This document shows, piece after piece, positions 26,637 through 37,910 of a DNA stretch of 64,000 nt. The notes beneath the pieces are model-generated. The model saw nothing but the letters and a program-made list of their open reading frames with translations. It ran no database searches and had not been told where the DNA came from. Source of the DNA: Actinomycetota bacterium (GTDB taxonomy: Bacteria > Actinomycetota > Acidimicrobiia > Acidimicrobiales > Palsa-688); the NCBI GenBank assembly GCA_021323695.1, contig JAJPKN010000063.1, positions 1 to 64,000 of the forward strand, in the 5' to 3' direction. The stretch's first letter is position 1. Every line of letters begins with the position of its first letter. Position numbers and translations under genes: made by a program.

Positions 26637-26698
26637 TTAGGGATAAGTAGCCCCGTTGGTGCCGGGCTGTCCCGTTGGCGAACTTTCGCGGCCCCTAA
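26637..26698. ncRNA. candidate structured leader element upstream of sugar-transferase copy 2
   Basis: Within 62 bases there is an outer stem (TTAGGG 26637-26642 with CCCTAA 26693-26698), a hairpin GCGAA-CT-TTCGC (26678-26689) and a hairpin CGGG-CTGT-CCCG (26663-26674). CCCGTTGG is repeated at 26652 and 26671. This is a three-way-junction-like layout about 130 bases upstream of the start codon at 26506. Either strand could fold; the minus strand would carry it in the 5' leader. No known family is recognised, so it could be a new cis-regulatory RNA or a DNA operator. Confidence 0.35.
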
Positions 26699-26720
26699 TA
26701 GTCACGGTGCGCACTCACAA

Positions 26721-26742
26721 CAACGCTCCAGGTGAAGCGTTG
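26721..26742 (-). terminator. hairpin terminator candidate after the deacetylase gene
   Basis: CAACGCT and AGCGTTG form a perfect 7-bp stem with an 8-base loop about 50 bases beyond the deacetylase stop. On the minus strand it is followed by TTGTTGTG. The weak T-tract is usual for high-GC actinobacteria. It would separate the deacetylase operon from the sugar-transferase leader. Confidence 0.5.
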
Positions 26743-26793
26743 GTTTCTGGCGGGGACAGGTCAGGGGGGCGAGAAGGGGGCCGGTAGCCCGCC

Positions 26794-27531
26794 CTATCTC
26801 AAGCCGTGCTCGGCCAGCGGGCCCACGCTGAGGCCGGCCGCCTGCCAGTGCTGGGCCAAGCGGGGCAGCGCCGCCAGCGTCGTCTTCCAGCTGCCGGGGG
26901 CGGAGGTGCAGTCGGAGTCGTGGAGCAGCACGGTGCCGCCAGCCACCCAGGTGGCCATGACGTCCGCGACCACGGACTCGACTGTGGCTTCCCGGCGCCA
27001 GTCCCGGCCCCAGGTGGTCCACAGGACGCTACGCAGCCCGGCTCGGCGGGCCGCCACCAGCGTGGAGGCGGAGATGGCCCCATAAGGGGGCCGGAACCAC
27101 CGAGGTGCGGCTCCGGTCAGTTGGGCCACCAGATGGCGGGCGGCGATGAGGTCGCGAGTGGCCCAGGCCGGCCCTCGTCGCAGGTGGTTGGCGTGCTGGT
27201 AGCCGTGCACCGCCACCTCGTGGCCTCGGCGGGCCACTTCGGCGGCCAGGTCGGGGCAGCGGGCAGCCATTTCCCCCAGCATGAAGAAGGTGGCACGCCA
27301 GCCGAGCTCGTCCAGGGCGTCGAGGAAGGCGGGCGTAGAGGCCGGGTCGGGCCCGTCGTCGAAGGTGAGGGCCAGGTGCCCCGGGTGCCCCACCCCGGCC
27401 AGGCCGGGCACCCAGCGGTTGCGGGCCCGGCGCAGGCTGGAGGTGGCCGGCAGGAGCTGGGCCAGGGCCGCCCCGGCGGCGGCGGCGCAAAGAGCGCCGG
27501 CAGCGGTCGCCGCCCGAGGCCATGGGGTCAC
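26794..27531 (-). CDS. polysaccharide deacetylase (NodB homology domain, CE4)
   Basis: A 245-residue protein. An N-terminal hydrophobic segment (TAAGALCAAAAGAALAQLL) could anchor or export it. The NodB domain has motif 1 TFDDGPD (catalytic base and metal Asp), motif 2 HEVAVHGYQHANH (metal His pair), motif 3 RWFRPPYG and motif 5 TVLLHDSD. CE4 enzymes remove N- or O-acetyl groups from cell-wall or capsular glycans. The GTG at 27531 overlaps the stop of the upstream glycosyltransferase gene (GTGA), so the two are coupled and may act on the same product. Confidence 0.88.
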   Translation of the reverse strand: MTPWPRAATAAGALCAAAAGAALAQLLPATSSLRRARNRWVPGLAGVGHPGHLALTFDDGPDPASTPAFLDALDELGWRATFFMLGEMAARCPDLAAEVARRGHEVAVHGYQHANHLRRGPAWATRDLIAARHLVAQLTGAAPRWFRPPYGAISASTLVAARRAGLRSVLWTTWGRDWRREATVESVVADVMATWVAGGTVLLHDSDCTSAPGSWKTTLAALPRLAQHWQAAGLSVGPLAEHGLR

Positions 27532-29390
27532 TGCAGCGCGCCCAGGGGCAGGCTGGCCAAGTCCTCGCTCACCACCTGCTGGCGCAGCTTGCTGAGCAGG
27601 AGGGCCAGCTGCGACGCTGAGCGGGTGGTCCCGTCCACCTCGTATATGTGGTCGGGCTGCAGGCGGGGCGGCAGGGCGAGGTCGTCCTGGGGGAAGGGGC
27701 CAGCCGGGCTGGCCGGCAGCACGGCATTGGGGACGACCATCATGAGGTGCCTGGTGTTGGCGTCGATGAGGTCGAAGGCGGTCACGCTGCGAGCCGGGCA
27801 CAGGGCCTCTACCGGCTGGTGGGCCACCGAACCCAAGACGGTGGCCGAGCGGCTGTCCCACAGGGCCTGGGCCCACGGCGCCATGGGCCCCCGCCCCTTG
27901 CCGTAGCCACCCCAGCCGCCACTTTCCACGTCCGCACCGCTGGCCACCAAGGCGCGCAGGTCGGCCGGGTCCCGGGCGGCAACGCTGGCCGACACCACGG
28001 CACTGGCGCCCAGGCGGGTGACCAGGGAGCGCACCTGGGGGTTGGCCATCTCCGCCGCGCTGAGCCGCACACCCAGGTAGACGACGCTCCTCGTGCCTGG
28101 GGGTGGGTGGGCCACGCCGATGCCGGCCGCGGCTGCCACCCCCACCCCGGCGGTCAGCCCGGCCCACCCCAACGCCCCGGTCATGACGGCCGCGGCGGCC
28201 GAGCGGGCAGCTCGTACCGCCGGCCGCAGGCGGGGGGCAGGGGGCGTACCGGACACCGCCAGCTGGGCCACCTCCAGCGCCGCGTCATGGCAAAAGAGGC
28301 CCGCGGCGCGCCCCAGCTGCGCCTGTCGGGCCGGGCCGGGGCGGCCCAGGGCCTCGACCCGGCCCAGCAGTTCGTTGCCGTCTTTGACCAGCCGGGATAC
28401 GCCGGCGGCGGTCATGGCCTGCGCACTGCGCCAGCCGTGGCCCGGCAGCGGCCGGAAGCTGACCAGGGGCAGGCCCGCTCGCATGGCCTCGTAGGACGTG
28501 AGCCCGCCGGCGTTCTCGACCAGCACGTCGCAGGCGGCCATGAGCCCCGCCATGTCGTCGGTCCAGCCCAGGACCACCGCCCGGTAGCCCTTGGCCTGGG
28601 CCAGCTCCTCCAGGTGGTCGCGCAGGGCCTGGTTGCGGCCGCAGGCGACCACCGGGACCAGGCCGGGGCGGCTGGCCACCAGCTCGAAGGTGTCTCGGAC
28701 GTCGCCTACTCCCCAGGACCCGGAGCTGATGAGGACGGCCAGCTCCCCTCGGGCCAGGCCCAGGCGGGCCCTGGTCAAGGCTCGCCGGGCTCGGGCGGCC
28801 TCGAACCAGGGGGGGACCAGGGGCTCGCAGGCGATGCTGGGCTGGCCCGTGGAGCGGCGGACGGCGGCCACCGTGGCCGGGTGGACGGCCAGGTTGAGGT
28901 CCACCCCCCGGTGCGCCCAGAAGGGGTGGTAACCGAAGTCGGTGATAAAGCTGGCCACCGGTACGTGCAGGGCTGCACGCCTGCGCCAGCGCCAGCGCCG
29001 CTTGGCCCGGCAACGCAGGTGCCCCAGCACCTGGGTGGCGACCGGGTACGTCGACACCACGACGTCGGCCCGGGCCTGGCGGGCCCAGCGCAGCAGCGGC
29101 CGGCCGGTGAACCAGCAGAGGAAGGCCGCCAGCGGGGGGAGCAGGAACGGCAGCTTGTACCACAGGCTGAACACGAGCTCGTAGGTCCAAGGGGCGTGGC
29201 GCAGCTCCGCCTCGTAGCCCTTGCTCATCGCCCGGCCAATACCCAACGGGGCGGCGTCCAGGAAGTCGCGGACTTCCACCCGGTGGCCCTGCGCCCGCAG
29301 CCGCCGGGCCAGTTCGCGCGCGTTGCCTTGGTCGCCGGCGCCCACGGTGGCGGACACGATGAGCACCCGGAGAGGCCAGTGCCCATGCAC
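27528..29390 (-). CDS. MGDG synthase-like (GT28) glycosyltransferase with a C-terminal NodB-like tail
   Basis: A 620-residue protein. The N-terminus (VLIVSATVGAGDQGNARELARRL split over the first 30 residues, and SFITDFGYHPFWAHRGVDL) is typical of MGDG_synth domains, which add sugars to diacylglycerol or a similar lipid. The C-terminal GT28 part follows (VLISSGSWGVGDV, VVACGRNQALRDHL, DVLVENAGGLTSYEAM). After a hydrophobic segment near 420-440 a further 170 residues (RSVVYLGVRLS, LGASAVVSASVAAR, FDLIDANTRHLMM) resemble a degenerate deacetylase fold. GTG 29390 was chosen because TAACGT lies 7 nt upstream (leaderless pattern); a TTG at 29417 is possible. It overlaps the true deacetylase gene. 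Confidence 0.8.
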   Translation of the reverse strand: MHGHWPLRVLIVSATVGAGDQGNARELARRLRAQGHRVEVRDFLDAAPLGIGRAMSKGYEAELRHAPWTYELVFSLWYKLPFLLPPLAAFLCWFTGRPLLRWARQARADVVVSTYPVATQVLGHLRCRAKRRWRWRRRAALHVPVASFITDFGYHPFWAHRGVDLNLAVHPATVAAVRRSTGQPSIACEPLVPPWFEAARARRALTRARLGLARGELAVLISSGSWGVGDVRDTFELVASRPGLVPVVACGRNQALRDHLEELAQAKGYRAVVLGWTDDMAGLMAACDVLVENAGGLTSYEAMRAGLPLVSFRPLPGHGWRSAQAMTAAGVSRLVKDGNELLGRVEALGRPGPARQAQLGRAAGLFCHDAALEVAQLAVSGTPPAPRLRPAVRAARSAAAAVMTGALGWAGLTAGVGVAAAAGIGVAHPPPGTRSVVYLGVRLSAAEMANPQVRSLVTRLGASAVVSASVAARDPADLRALVASGADVESGGWGGYGKGRGPMAPWAQALWDSRSATVLGSVAHQPVEALCPARSVTAFDLIDANTRHLMMVVPNAVLPASPAGPFPQDDLALPPRLQPDHIYEVDGTTRSASQLALLLSKLRQQVVSEDLASLPLGALQ

Positions 29391-29473
29391 GCCATGAACG
29401 TTACCGGAGCCCGCCAAGCGGGTCTATTTGCTGTGCCCCTGCTGTGGCCTTGCTGCCAGCCGTCCTGGCGCCC

Positions 29474-32233
<2,760 letters not shown>

Positions 32234-32290
32234 AGGCGGCTATCTTGGCACATGTAGAGCAAACATCCGAGGCGCAACGTCAAGCGGTAC

Positions 32291-32319
32291 TTGACTCTTG
32301 GCATCAGAACGTCTTTGAT
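32291..32319 (+). promoter_or_regulatory. tentative promoter of the HU gene
   Basis: TTGACT at 32291-32296 followed 17 bases later by TTTGAT resembles a sigma-70-type pair, and AGGAGGT precedes the HU GTG. A GAGTGCTAG (32320-32328) nearby is only half a CIRCE operator. The promoter call rests on spacing and the gene-free 143-base divergent region alone. Confidence 0.3.
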
Positions 32320-32376
32320 GAGTGCTAGACGTGCCGGCGCATACCGGCCAACTTCCCCGAACGCCTAGGAGGTGGC

Positions 32377-32982
32377 GTGAACAGATCCCAGCTAATAGAC
32401 GAGATAGCCAACACCACAGGCCTTGCCCGCAAGCAGGCTGCCGATGCCGTGGAGGCCTTTGCCAGCACAGTCGGTTCCCAGGTCAAGTCTGGCAACAAGG
32501 TGACCATCTACGGCTTCGGCAGCTTCGTGCCGACTTCCCACAAGGCCCGCACGGGCCGCAACCCCCGTACCGGCGCACCGGTGAAGATCCCCGCGTCCAA
32601 GGGGATCCGCTTCAGCCCGGCAGCCGGGCTGAAGTCGGAGCTCAACTCCAAGAAGTCGGCAGCCAAGAAGGCCGCCGCCAAGGCGACGGCCAAGGCCGCG
32701 GCCCGGGGGGCCACCAAGGCGGCCAGCAAGGCCGCCAAGTCGGCCAAAGCCGCCCCGGCCAAGGCAACGACCAAGAAGGCAGCCGTCCCGGCCAAGAAGG
32801 CGACGGCCGCCAAGGCGCTGAAGTCGGCACCGGCCAAGGCCACTGCTCGCAAGTCCACCGCGGGGGCGGCCAAGAAGGTCGCCCCGGCCCGGAAGTCCGC
32901 TACGACCGCCAGGGCTGTGGCCACCCGGGCCACGACGGCCAGGGCCACGACGGCCCGGTCAGCCAAGGCTTCCAAGCGGTAG
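32377..32982 (+). CDS. hupB: HU-family DNA-binding protein with a long Lys/Ala-rich tail
   Basis: A 201-residue nucleoid protein. Residues 1-92 are a complete HU domain (MNRSQLIDEIANTTGLARKQ, KVTIYGFGSFVPTSHKARTG, GRNPRTG). Residues 93-201 are a basic tail of AAKKA/ATARA-type repeats, as in mycobacterial HupB and other actinobacterial HU proteins, which bind and compact DNA. The GTG start is preceded by a strong AGGAGGT. It stands alone between the divergent GH63 gene and a nested-hairpin region that could terminate it. Confidence 0.92.
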   Translation: MNRSQLIDEIANTTGLARKQAADAVEAFASTVGSQVKSGNKVTIYGFGSFVPTSHKARTGRNPRTGAPVKIPASKGIRFSPAAGLKSELNSKKSAAKKAAAKATAKAAARGATKAASKAAKSAKAAPAKATTKKAAVPAKKATAAKALKSAPAKATARKSTAGAAKKVAPARKSATTARAVATRATTARATTARSAKASKR

Positions 32983-33008
32983 CTCGAGCGGTAGTGCTGT
33001 TCGCAGGG

Positions 33009-33095
33009 ACCTTCGCCCGGGGTACCGGGCACCCAGGGCCGGCCGGCAAGTTGCTGGCCCAGAATGGGCCAGGTGCGCAGGCCGGGCGAAGGTCT
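33009..33095. terminator. nested inverted repeats between convergent HU and cofC (bidirectional terminator)
   Basis: An outer perfect 13-base inverted repeat (GACCTTCGCCCGG at 33009-33021, complement at 33083-33095) encloses an inner perfect hairpin CTGGCCCA-GAA-TGGGCCAG (33055-33073). It lies in the 195-base space between two convergent genes and is followed on the plus strand by GGGGTTTT at 33109. A bidirectional terminator is the simplest reading. Confidence 0.6.
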
Positions 33096-33177
33096 TCCTG
33101 TCATGGCGGGGTTTTCCCTCCGGGTAGCCCTGGCTAGCCCTGGGAGGCCGGCCTCGGGCGGGCGGCCCCGGGCGCCC

Positions 33178-33732
33178 TCAGGCCAGGATCCTCATGTCTT
33201 CGGCCAGATCTATGTCCCAGCCGAGCTCAGGGTCACGGGCAACTTCGACGGGCAGCCCCAGGCGCACAGCCTCTTGGTAGTGGCGGGCGAAGGAACCCGG
33301 CCCGTAGCAAAACCGGAACCCAGCGTTGGCTGGGAGGCTGATGACGTTGGTGCCGTCACCTCGGCGGTCGGGTACGAGCACGATACCTTCTTTGCCCGCC
33401 AGCCAGGACAGGTCCTTGGCCAGCGGCAGGTCGGCGTGGGCGACGACCAGCCGGCGGTAACCCTCGGAAGCGAGCTGGGCCACCGCTGTGCTCACGGCCC
33501 CGTTGAGGCCCAGGCCGGGCTCGGGCAAGGCTCGTGCCCCCAGACGGGACGCCCACCCGGCCACCTCCAGGTCGTCGCAGACCACGAAAACCGGTAGCGG
33601 CGAGCACGCTTTCACGACCCCGGCAGCCATGGCCATGGCCAGCTGGCGGCGTGCCTGGGGCGAAAGGGTGGGGGCCAGGCGCAACTTGGCCTGGGAGAAG
33701 GCCTTGACGGGGACGACTGCAGCAGCGCCCAC
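33178..33732 (-). CDS. cofC: 2-phospho-L-lactate guanylyltransferase (coenzyme F420 synthesis)
   Basis: A 184-residue CofC/FbiD-family protein. These transfer GMP (or the equivalent from phosphoenolpyruvate in actinobacteria) to give the activated intermediate for F420. Family sequence is clear: VVPVKAFSQAKLRLAPTLS, VFVVCDDLEVA, HADLPLAKDLSWL, VLVPDRRGDGTNVI, GPGSFARHYQEA and LGWDIDLAEDM. GTG 33732 has TATGAT 6 nt upstream, a leaderless signal. It diverges from gpsA with 23 bases between starts. Its presence implies F420-dependent redox enzymes elsewhere in the genome. Confidence 0.9.
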   Translation of the reverse strand: MGAAAVVPVKAFSQAKLRLAPTLSPQARRQLAMAMAAGVVKACSPLPVFVVCDDLEVAGWASRLGARALPEPGLGLNGAVSTAVAQLASEGYRRLVVAHADLPLAKDLSWLAGKEGIVLVPDRRGDGTNVISLPANAGFRFCYGPGSFARHYQEAVRLGLPVEVARDPELGWDIDLAEDMRILA

Positions 33733-33738
33733 CGGGCC

Positions 33739-33748
33739 ATCATAAGCT
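33739..33748. promoter_or_regulatory. overlapping divergent -10 hexamers of cofC and gpsA
   Basis: On the minus strand TATGAT (33744-33739) precedes the cofC GTG by 6 bases. On the plus strand TAAGCT (33743-33748) precedes the gpsA GTG by 7 bases. They share two base pairs, and no SD is present on either side. The arrangement predicts two leaderless mRNAs from one compact divergent promoter, whose -35 regions would lie inside the opposite gene. Confidence 0.55.
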
Positions 33749-33755
33749 GGCGCCC

Positions 33756-34802
33756 GTGGACACCTCGCGCCTGGCGGTGCTGGGTGCCGGCTCGTGGGGC
33801 ACCGTGTTTGCTGCCCTGCTGGCGGGCCACCTGCCCAGCCGGGTACGGCTCTGGGCGCGCGACCCTGCCCTGGCCGAGCGGATGGCAGCCGAGGGCCGTA
33901 ACCCTCGGTACCTGCCCCACTTCGAGCTGCCCGGCCGTCTGAAGGTCACCGCTTCGCTGGACGAGGCCCTGGAGGGAGCCGGCCTGGTCGTCCTGGCCGT
34001 GCCGGCCCGCTGGGCCCGCCAGGTGCTTCGTGCCGCCCAGGGTTGGGTCGGCCCCGACGCGGTCGTGGTCAGCTTGGCCAAAGGCATAGAGCCCGGCAGC
34101 TGGCTCCGGGTGAGCCAGGTGGTGGCCGAGGTGCTGCCCGGCCGGGCCCAGGCGGTGCTCACTGGCCCCAACTTTGCCGCAGAAGTGGCCATGGGGTTGC
34201 CCGCGGCCTCAGTGGTAGCCTGCTCGGACCTGGCCTTGGCCGGCCGGTTGCAGCGGCTGTTCGCCTTCCCCCGCCTGCGTGTCTACACCCACCACGACGT
34301 GGTGGGCTGTGAGCTGGCCGGCGCCCTGAAAAACGTGCTCGCCCTGGCCGCGGGCATGGCCGACGGCCTCCAAGCCGGCGACAACGCCCGGGCGGCGCTG
34401 GTGACCCGCGGGTTGGCCGAGCTTTCCCGCCTGGGCGTGGCCATGGGCGGCCACCCCTTGACCTTCACCGGCCTGGCTGGCTTGGGCGACCTGGTGCTCA
34501 CCTGCACCAGCGAGCGCAGCCGCAACCGCTACGTGGGCCTGATGCTGGGCGGGGGCAAGGGCCTCCGGGAAATCCTGGCCGGGATGCACCAGGTGGCCGA
34601 GGGCGTGACCACTGCCCCCGGCGCCGTGGCCCTGGCCCGCCGCCACCATGTCGAGCTGCCCATCTGCGAGCAGGTGGCTGCCGTCCTCGAAGGCCGCACG
34701 AGCGCACGAGGCGCCGTCGAGGCCCTTCTCGGCCGCCAGCCCACTCAGGAGCTGGCCGGCAGCCCCCCCTGGCCCGTCCCGTCCGCTAGCCTTCAGCCAT
34801 GA
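33756..34802 (+). CDS. gpsA: NAD(P)H-dependent glycerol-3-phosphate dehydrogenase
   Basis: A 348-residue GpsA, which reduces dihydroxyacetone phosphate to sn-glycerol 3-phosphate for phospholipid synthesis. The dinucleotide fold LAVLGAGSWGTVFAALLA, VVLAVPARWARQVL, VSLAKGIEPG, VLTGPNFAAEVAMG and the catalytic-Lys segment ELAGALKNVLALAAGMADGL are all present, with LTFTGLAGLGDLVLTCTS and RN in SRNRYVG. The GTG at 33756 appears leaderless. The stop overlaps the next gene as ATGA, so gpsA starts a plus-strand operon. Confidence 0.94.
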   Translation: MDTSRLAVLGAGSWGTVFAALLAGHLPSRVRLWARDPALAERMAAEGRNPRYLPHFELPGRLKVTASLDEALEGAGLVVLAVPARWARQVLRAAQGWVGPDAVVVSLAKGIEPGSWLRVSQVVAEVLPGRAQAVLTGPNFAAEVAMGLPAASVVACSDLALAGRLQRLFAFPRLRVYTHHDVVGCELAGALKNVLALAAGMADGLQAGDNARAALVTRGLAELSRLGVAMGGHPLTFTGLAGLGDLVLTCTSERSRNRYVGLMLGGGKGLREILAGMHQVAEGVTTAPGAVALARRHHVELPICEQVAAVLEGRTSARGAVEALLGRQPTQELAGSPPWPVPSASLQP

Positions 34803-35206
34803 AGGTCGCGTTCGGTACTGACGAGGCCACGCCTGTCACCGAGGAGCTGAAAAAGGACCTGGCTCGCTGGGGCCACGAGGTCATCAGCGTTGCTGACCCC
34901 CTGCCTTGGGCGGAGGCAGGCAAGGCGGTCGGGGGAGCGGTCGCTTCCGGCCAGGCCGACGTCGGCGTGGTGTGCTGCTTCACCGGGACGGGGGTGTCGA
35001 TGGCCGCCAACAAAGTCCCCGGCGTGCGGGCCGCCCTGTGCGTGGACGCCGAGACGGCCCGGGGCGCCCGGCGCTGGAACGATGCCAATGTGCTGGCCCT
35101 GAGCCTCCGGCTGACGACGGCGGAGCTGGGCCGCGAGGTGCTGGACGTCTTCCTCCGCACTGCGCCCGAAGCGTCCGAAGCCAGCCAGATCGCCCTGCTT
35201 GCTTAG
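34799..35206 (+). CDS. RpiB/LacA/LacB-family sugar-phosphate isomerase
   Basis: A 135-residue protein of the RpiB family (ribose-5-phosphate isomerase B / galactose-6-phosphate isomerase). Family marks include VAFGTDEATPVTEELKKDL at the N-terminus, GVVCCFTGTGVSMAANKVPGVRAA (Cys and Gly-rich phosphate loop) and ARRWNDANVLALSLR. The family usually has CGTG; here it is FTGTG preceded by two Cys, so substrate use may differ. It overlaps gpsA by 4 bases and rnhB by 8. Confidence 0.85.
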   Translation: MKVAFGTDEATPVTEELKKDLARWGHEVISVADPLPWAEAGKAVGGAVASGQADVGVVCCFTGTGVSMAANKVPGVRAALCVDAETARGARRWNDANVLALSLRLTTAELGREVLDVFLRTAPEASEASQIALLA

Positions 35207-35868
35207 CCCAGCCGTGAAGGGGACCTACGGCCCGGCACCGACCCTGGCCCTGGAGCGGGAGGCCTGGGAGGCAGGCCACGACGTGGTCGTGGGCCTGGAC
35301 GAGGTAGGCCGGGGGGCGTGGGCGGGCCCGGTCATGGTCGGCGCTGCTGTCCTGCCCCGGGGGCGGCGGGTTTATGGCGTGCGGGACTCGAAGAGGCTGA
35401 CCGAGCGGCGTCGTGAGGAGCTGTTCGAGCGGGTGGCGGGGTGGTGCCGAGCCTGGGCGGTAGGCGCAGCCAGCCACGCCGAATGCGACGAGCTGGGCAT
35501 GGCTGAGGCCCAGCGCCTGGCGGCGGCCCGGGCCCTGTCGGCGCTCGGCCTGCGGCCCGACGTCGTCTTGCTCGACGGGAAATGGGACTTTGTGGGCACT
35601 GGCAACACGGTGCGGGTCGTGGGAGGCGACGCCACCTGCCTGTCCATCGCCGCCGCTTCGGTACTGGCCAAAGTCACCCGGGACCGCCACATGCGGGAGG
35701 TGGCCGGTTGTTACCCTCCCTATGAGTTCCAGCACAACAAGGGCTACCCCGCCTGGCGGCACACGCTGGCCTTGCAGGCCTACGGGCCGAGCGCCATACA
35801 CCGGCGCAGCTGGGTGTTCATGGAAAGGCTGGGCTTGGGCCCGCGGGTGCACCGGGAGGCCGACCGGC

Positions 35869-35879
<11 letters not shown>
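35199..35879 (+). CDS. rnhB: ribonuclease HII
   Basis: A 226-residue RNase HII, which cuts RNA in RNA-DNA hybrids and single ribonucleotides in DNA. The DEDD active site is visible: GLDEVGRGAWAGPV (Asp, Glu), LLDGKWDF (Asp) and VTRDRHM (Asp). VYGVRDSKRLTERRRE and the C-terminal HNKGYPAWRHTLALQAYGPSAIHRRSW are typical. The TTG at 35199 is given; GTG 35214 is an alternative and neither has a good SD. It overlaps the upstream isomerase and the downstream ABC gene. Confidence 0.93.
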
Positions 35880-37026
<1,147 letters not shown>

Positions 37027-37028
37027 CC

Positions 37029-37910
37029 ATGGCGGTGAGCGGGCGTTCGGTGGCGCCGGAGCTGACGGTGCGGGCTCCGGGTGGGGCATCCCTGCCCGGC
37101 CTCAGCACCCCGCCGCTGGCCCAGCGGCTGGGTTGGGCGCTCAGCGACACGCTCGTGCTGACCAAGCGCAACTTGATCGTCTGGGCGCGGGTCCCCGCCT
37201 ACATCTTTTTCACCGTCGTGCAGCCCGTGATGTTCACCTTGCTGTTCCGCTATGTGTTCGGGGGAGCTATACGGGTGCCGGTCCCCGGGGGCTACGTCAA
37301 CTACCTCATCCCCGGCGTCATCGGCCAGACGGCCGGCTTCGCCTCGTTCAGCACCGCCATCGGCTTTGCCCGCGAGCTGCAGCGCGGGGGCATCGACCGC
37401 ATAAGGAGCATGCCCACTGCCCGGTGGGCGTTCCTGGCCGGGCGGCTGATCGCCGACGTGCTGCGGCTCTTGGTCACCGTGGCGGTAATGGTGGGAGTGG
37501 GTTATGCCGTGGGTTTCCGCTTCAGCGGTGGGGCCGGCTACGCGGTGGCCATGGTCGGCCTGGCGGCCCTGTTCGGCCTGGCCATTTGCTCGGTGTCGGC
37601 GTTCATCGGGCTGGCCGTGAAAGACGAGGAGTCGGTCCAGGCGTTCGGCCTGGTCTGGGTCTTCCCCTTGACATTTGTCTCTTCGGCCTTCGTCCCGGTG
37701 CGGGCGATGCCTTCCTGGCTGCAGGGGTTCGCCAACCGCCAGCCCTTCAGCGAGGTAATAGACGCCCTGCGCATCCTCGCCCTCGGCCACCCGGTGCAAG
37801 CCGCGGTCGGCCAGAGCCTGGCGTCGGCGACCTGGCAGAGCCTGGCCTGGGTAGCGGGCATCCTCGCGGTGTTCACGCCTCTGGCCACCCGCGCCTACAA
37901 ACGTGCCTAG
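37029..37910 (+). CDS. ABC-2 type transporter permease, DrrB-like
   Basis: A 293-residue permease with about six membrane helices, preceded by LVLTKRNLIVWARVPAYIFF. VQPVMFTLLFRYVFGG, FLAGRLIADVLRLLVTVAVMV and FPLTFVSSAFVPVRAMPSWL are typical of ABC-2 exporters. ATG 37029 is preceded by GAGGAGGG, 2 bases after the ATPase stop. With the ATPase it should form an exporter for lipid-like or drug-like substrates; substrate unknown. Confidence 0.88.
   Translation: MAVSGRSVAPELTVRAPGGASLPGLSTPPLAQRLGWALSDTLVLTKRNLIVWARVPAYIFFTVVQPVMFTLLFRYVFGGAIRVPVPGGYVNYLIPGVIGQTAGFASFSTAIGFARELQRGGIDRIRSMPTARWAFLAGRLIADVLRLLVTVAVMVGVGYAVGFRFSGGAGYAVAMVGLAALFGLAICSVSAFIGLAVKDEESVQAFGLVWVFPLTFVSSAFVPVRAMPSWLQGFANRQPFSEVIDALRILALGHPVQAAVGQSLASATWQSLAWVAGILAVFTPLATRAYKRA

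Noticed and set aside
32320-32328. CIRCE (HrcA) operator before the HU gene
   Set aside because: Only the GAGTGCTAG half is present; the paired half at 9-base spacing is missing.
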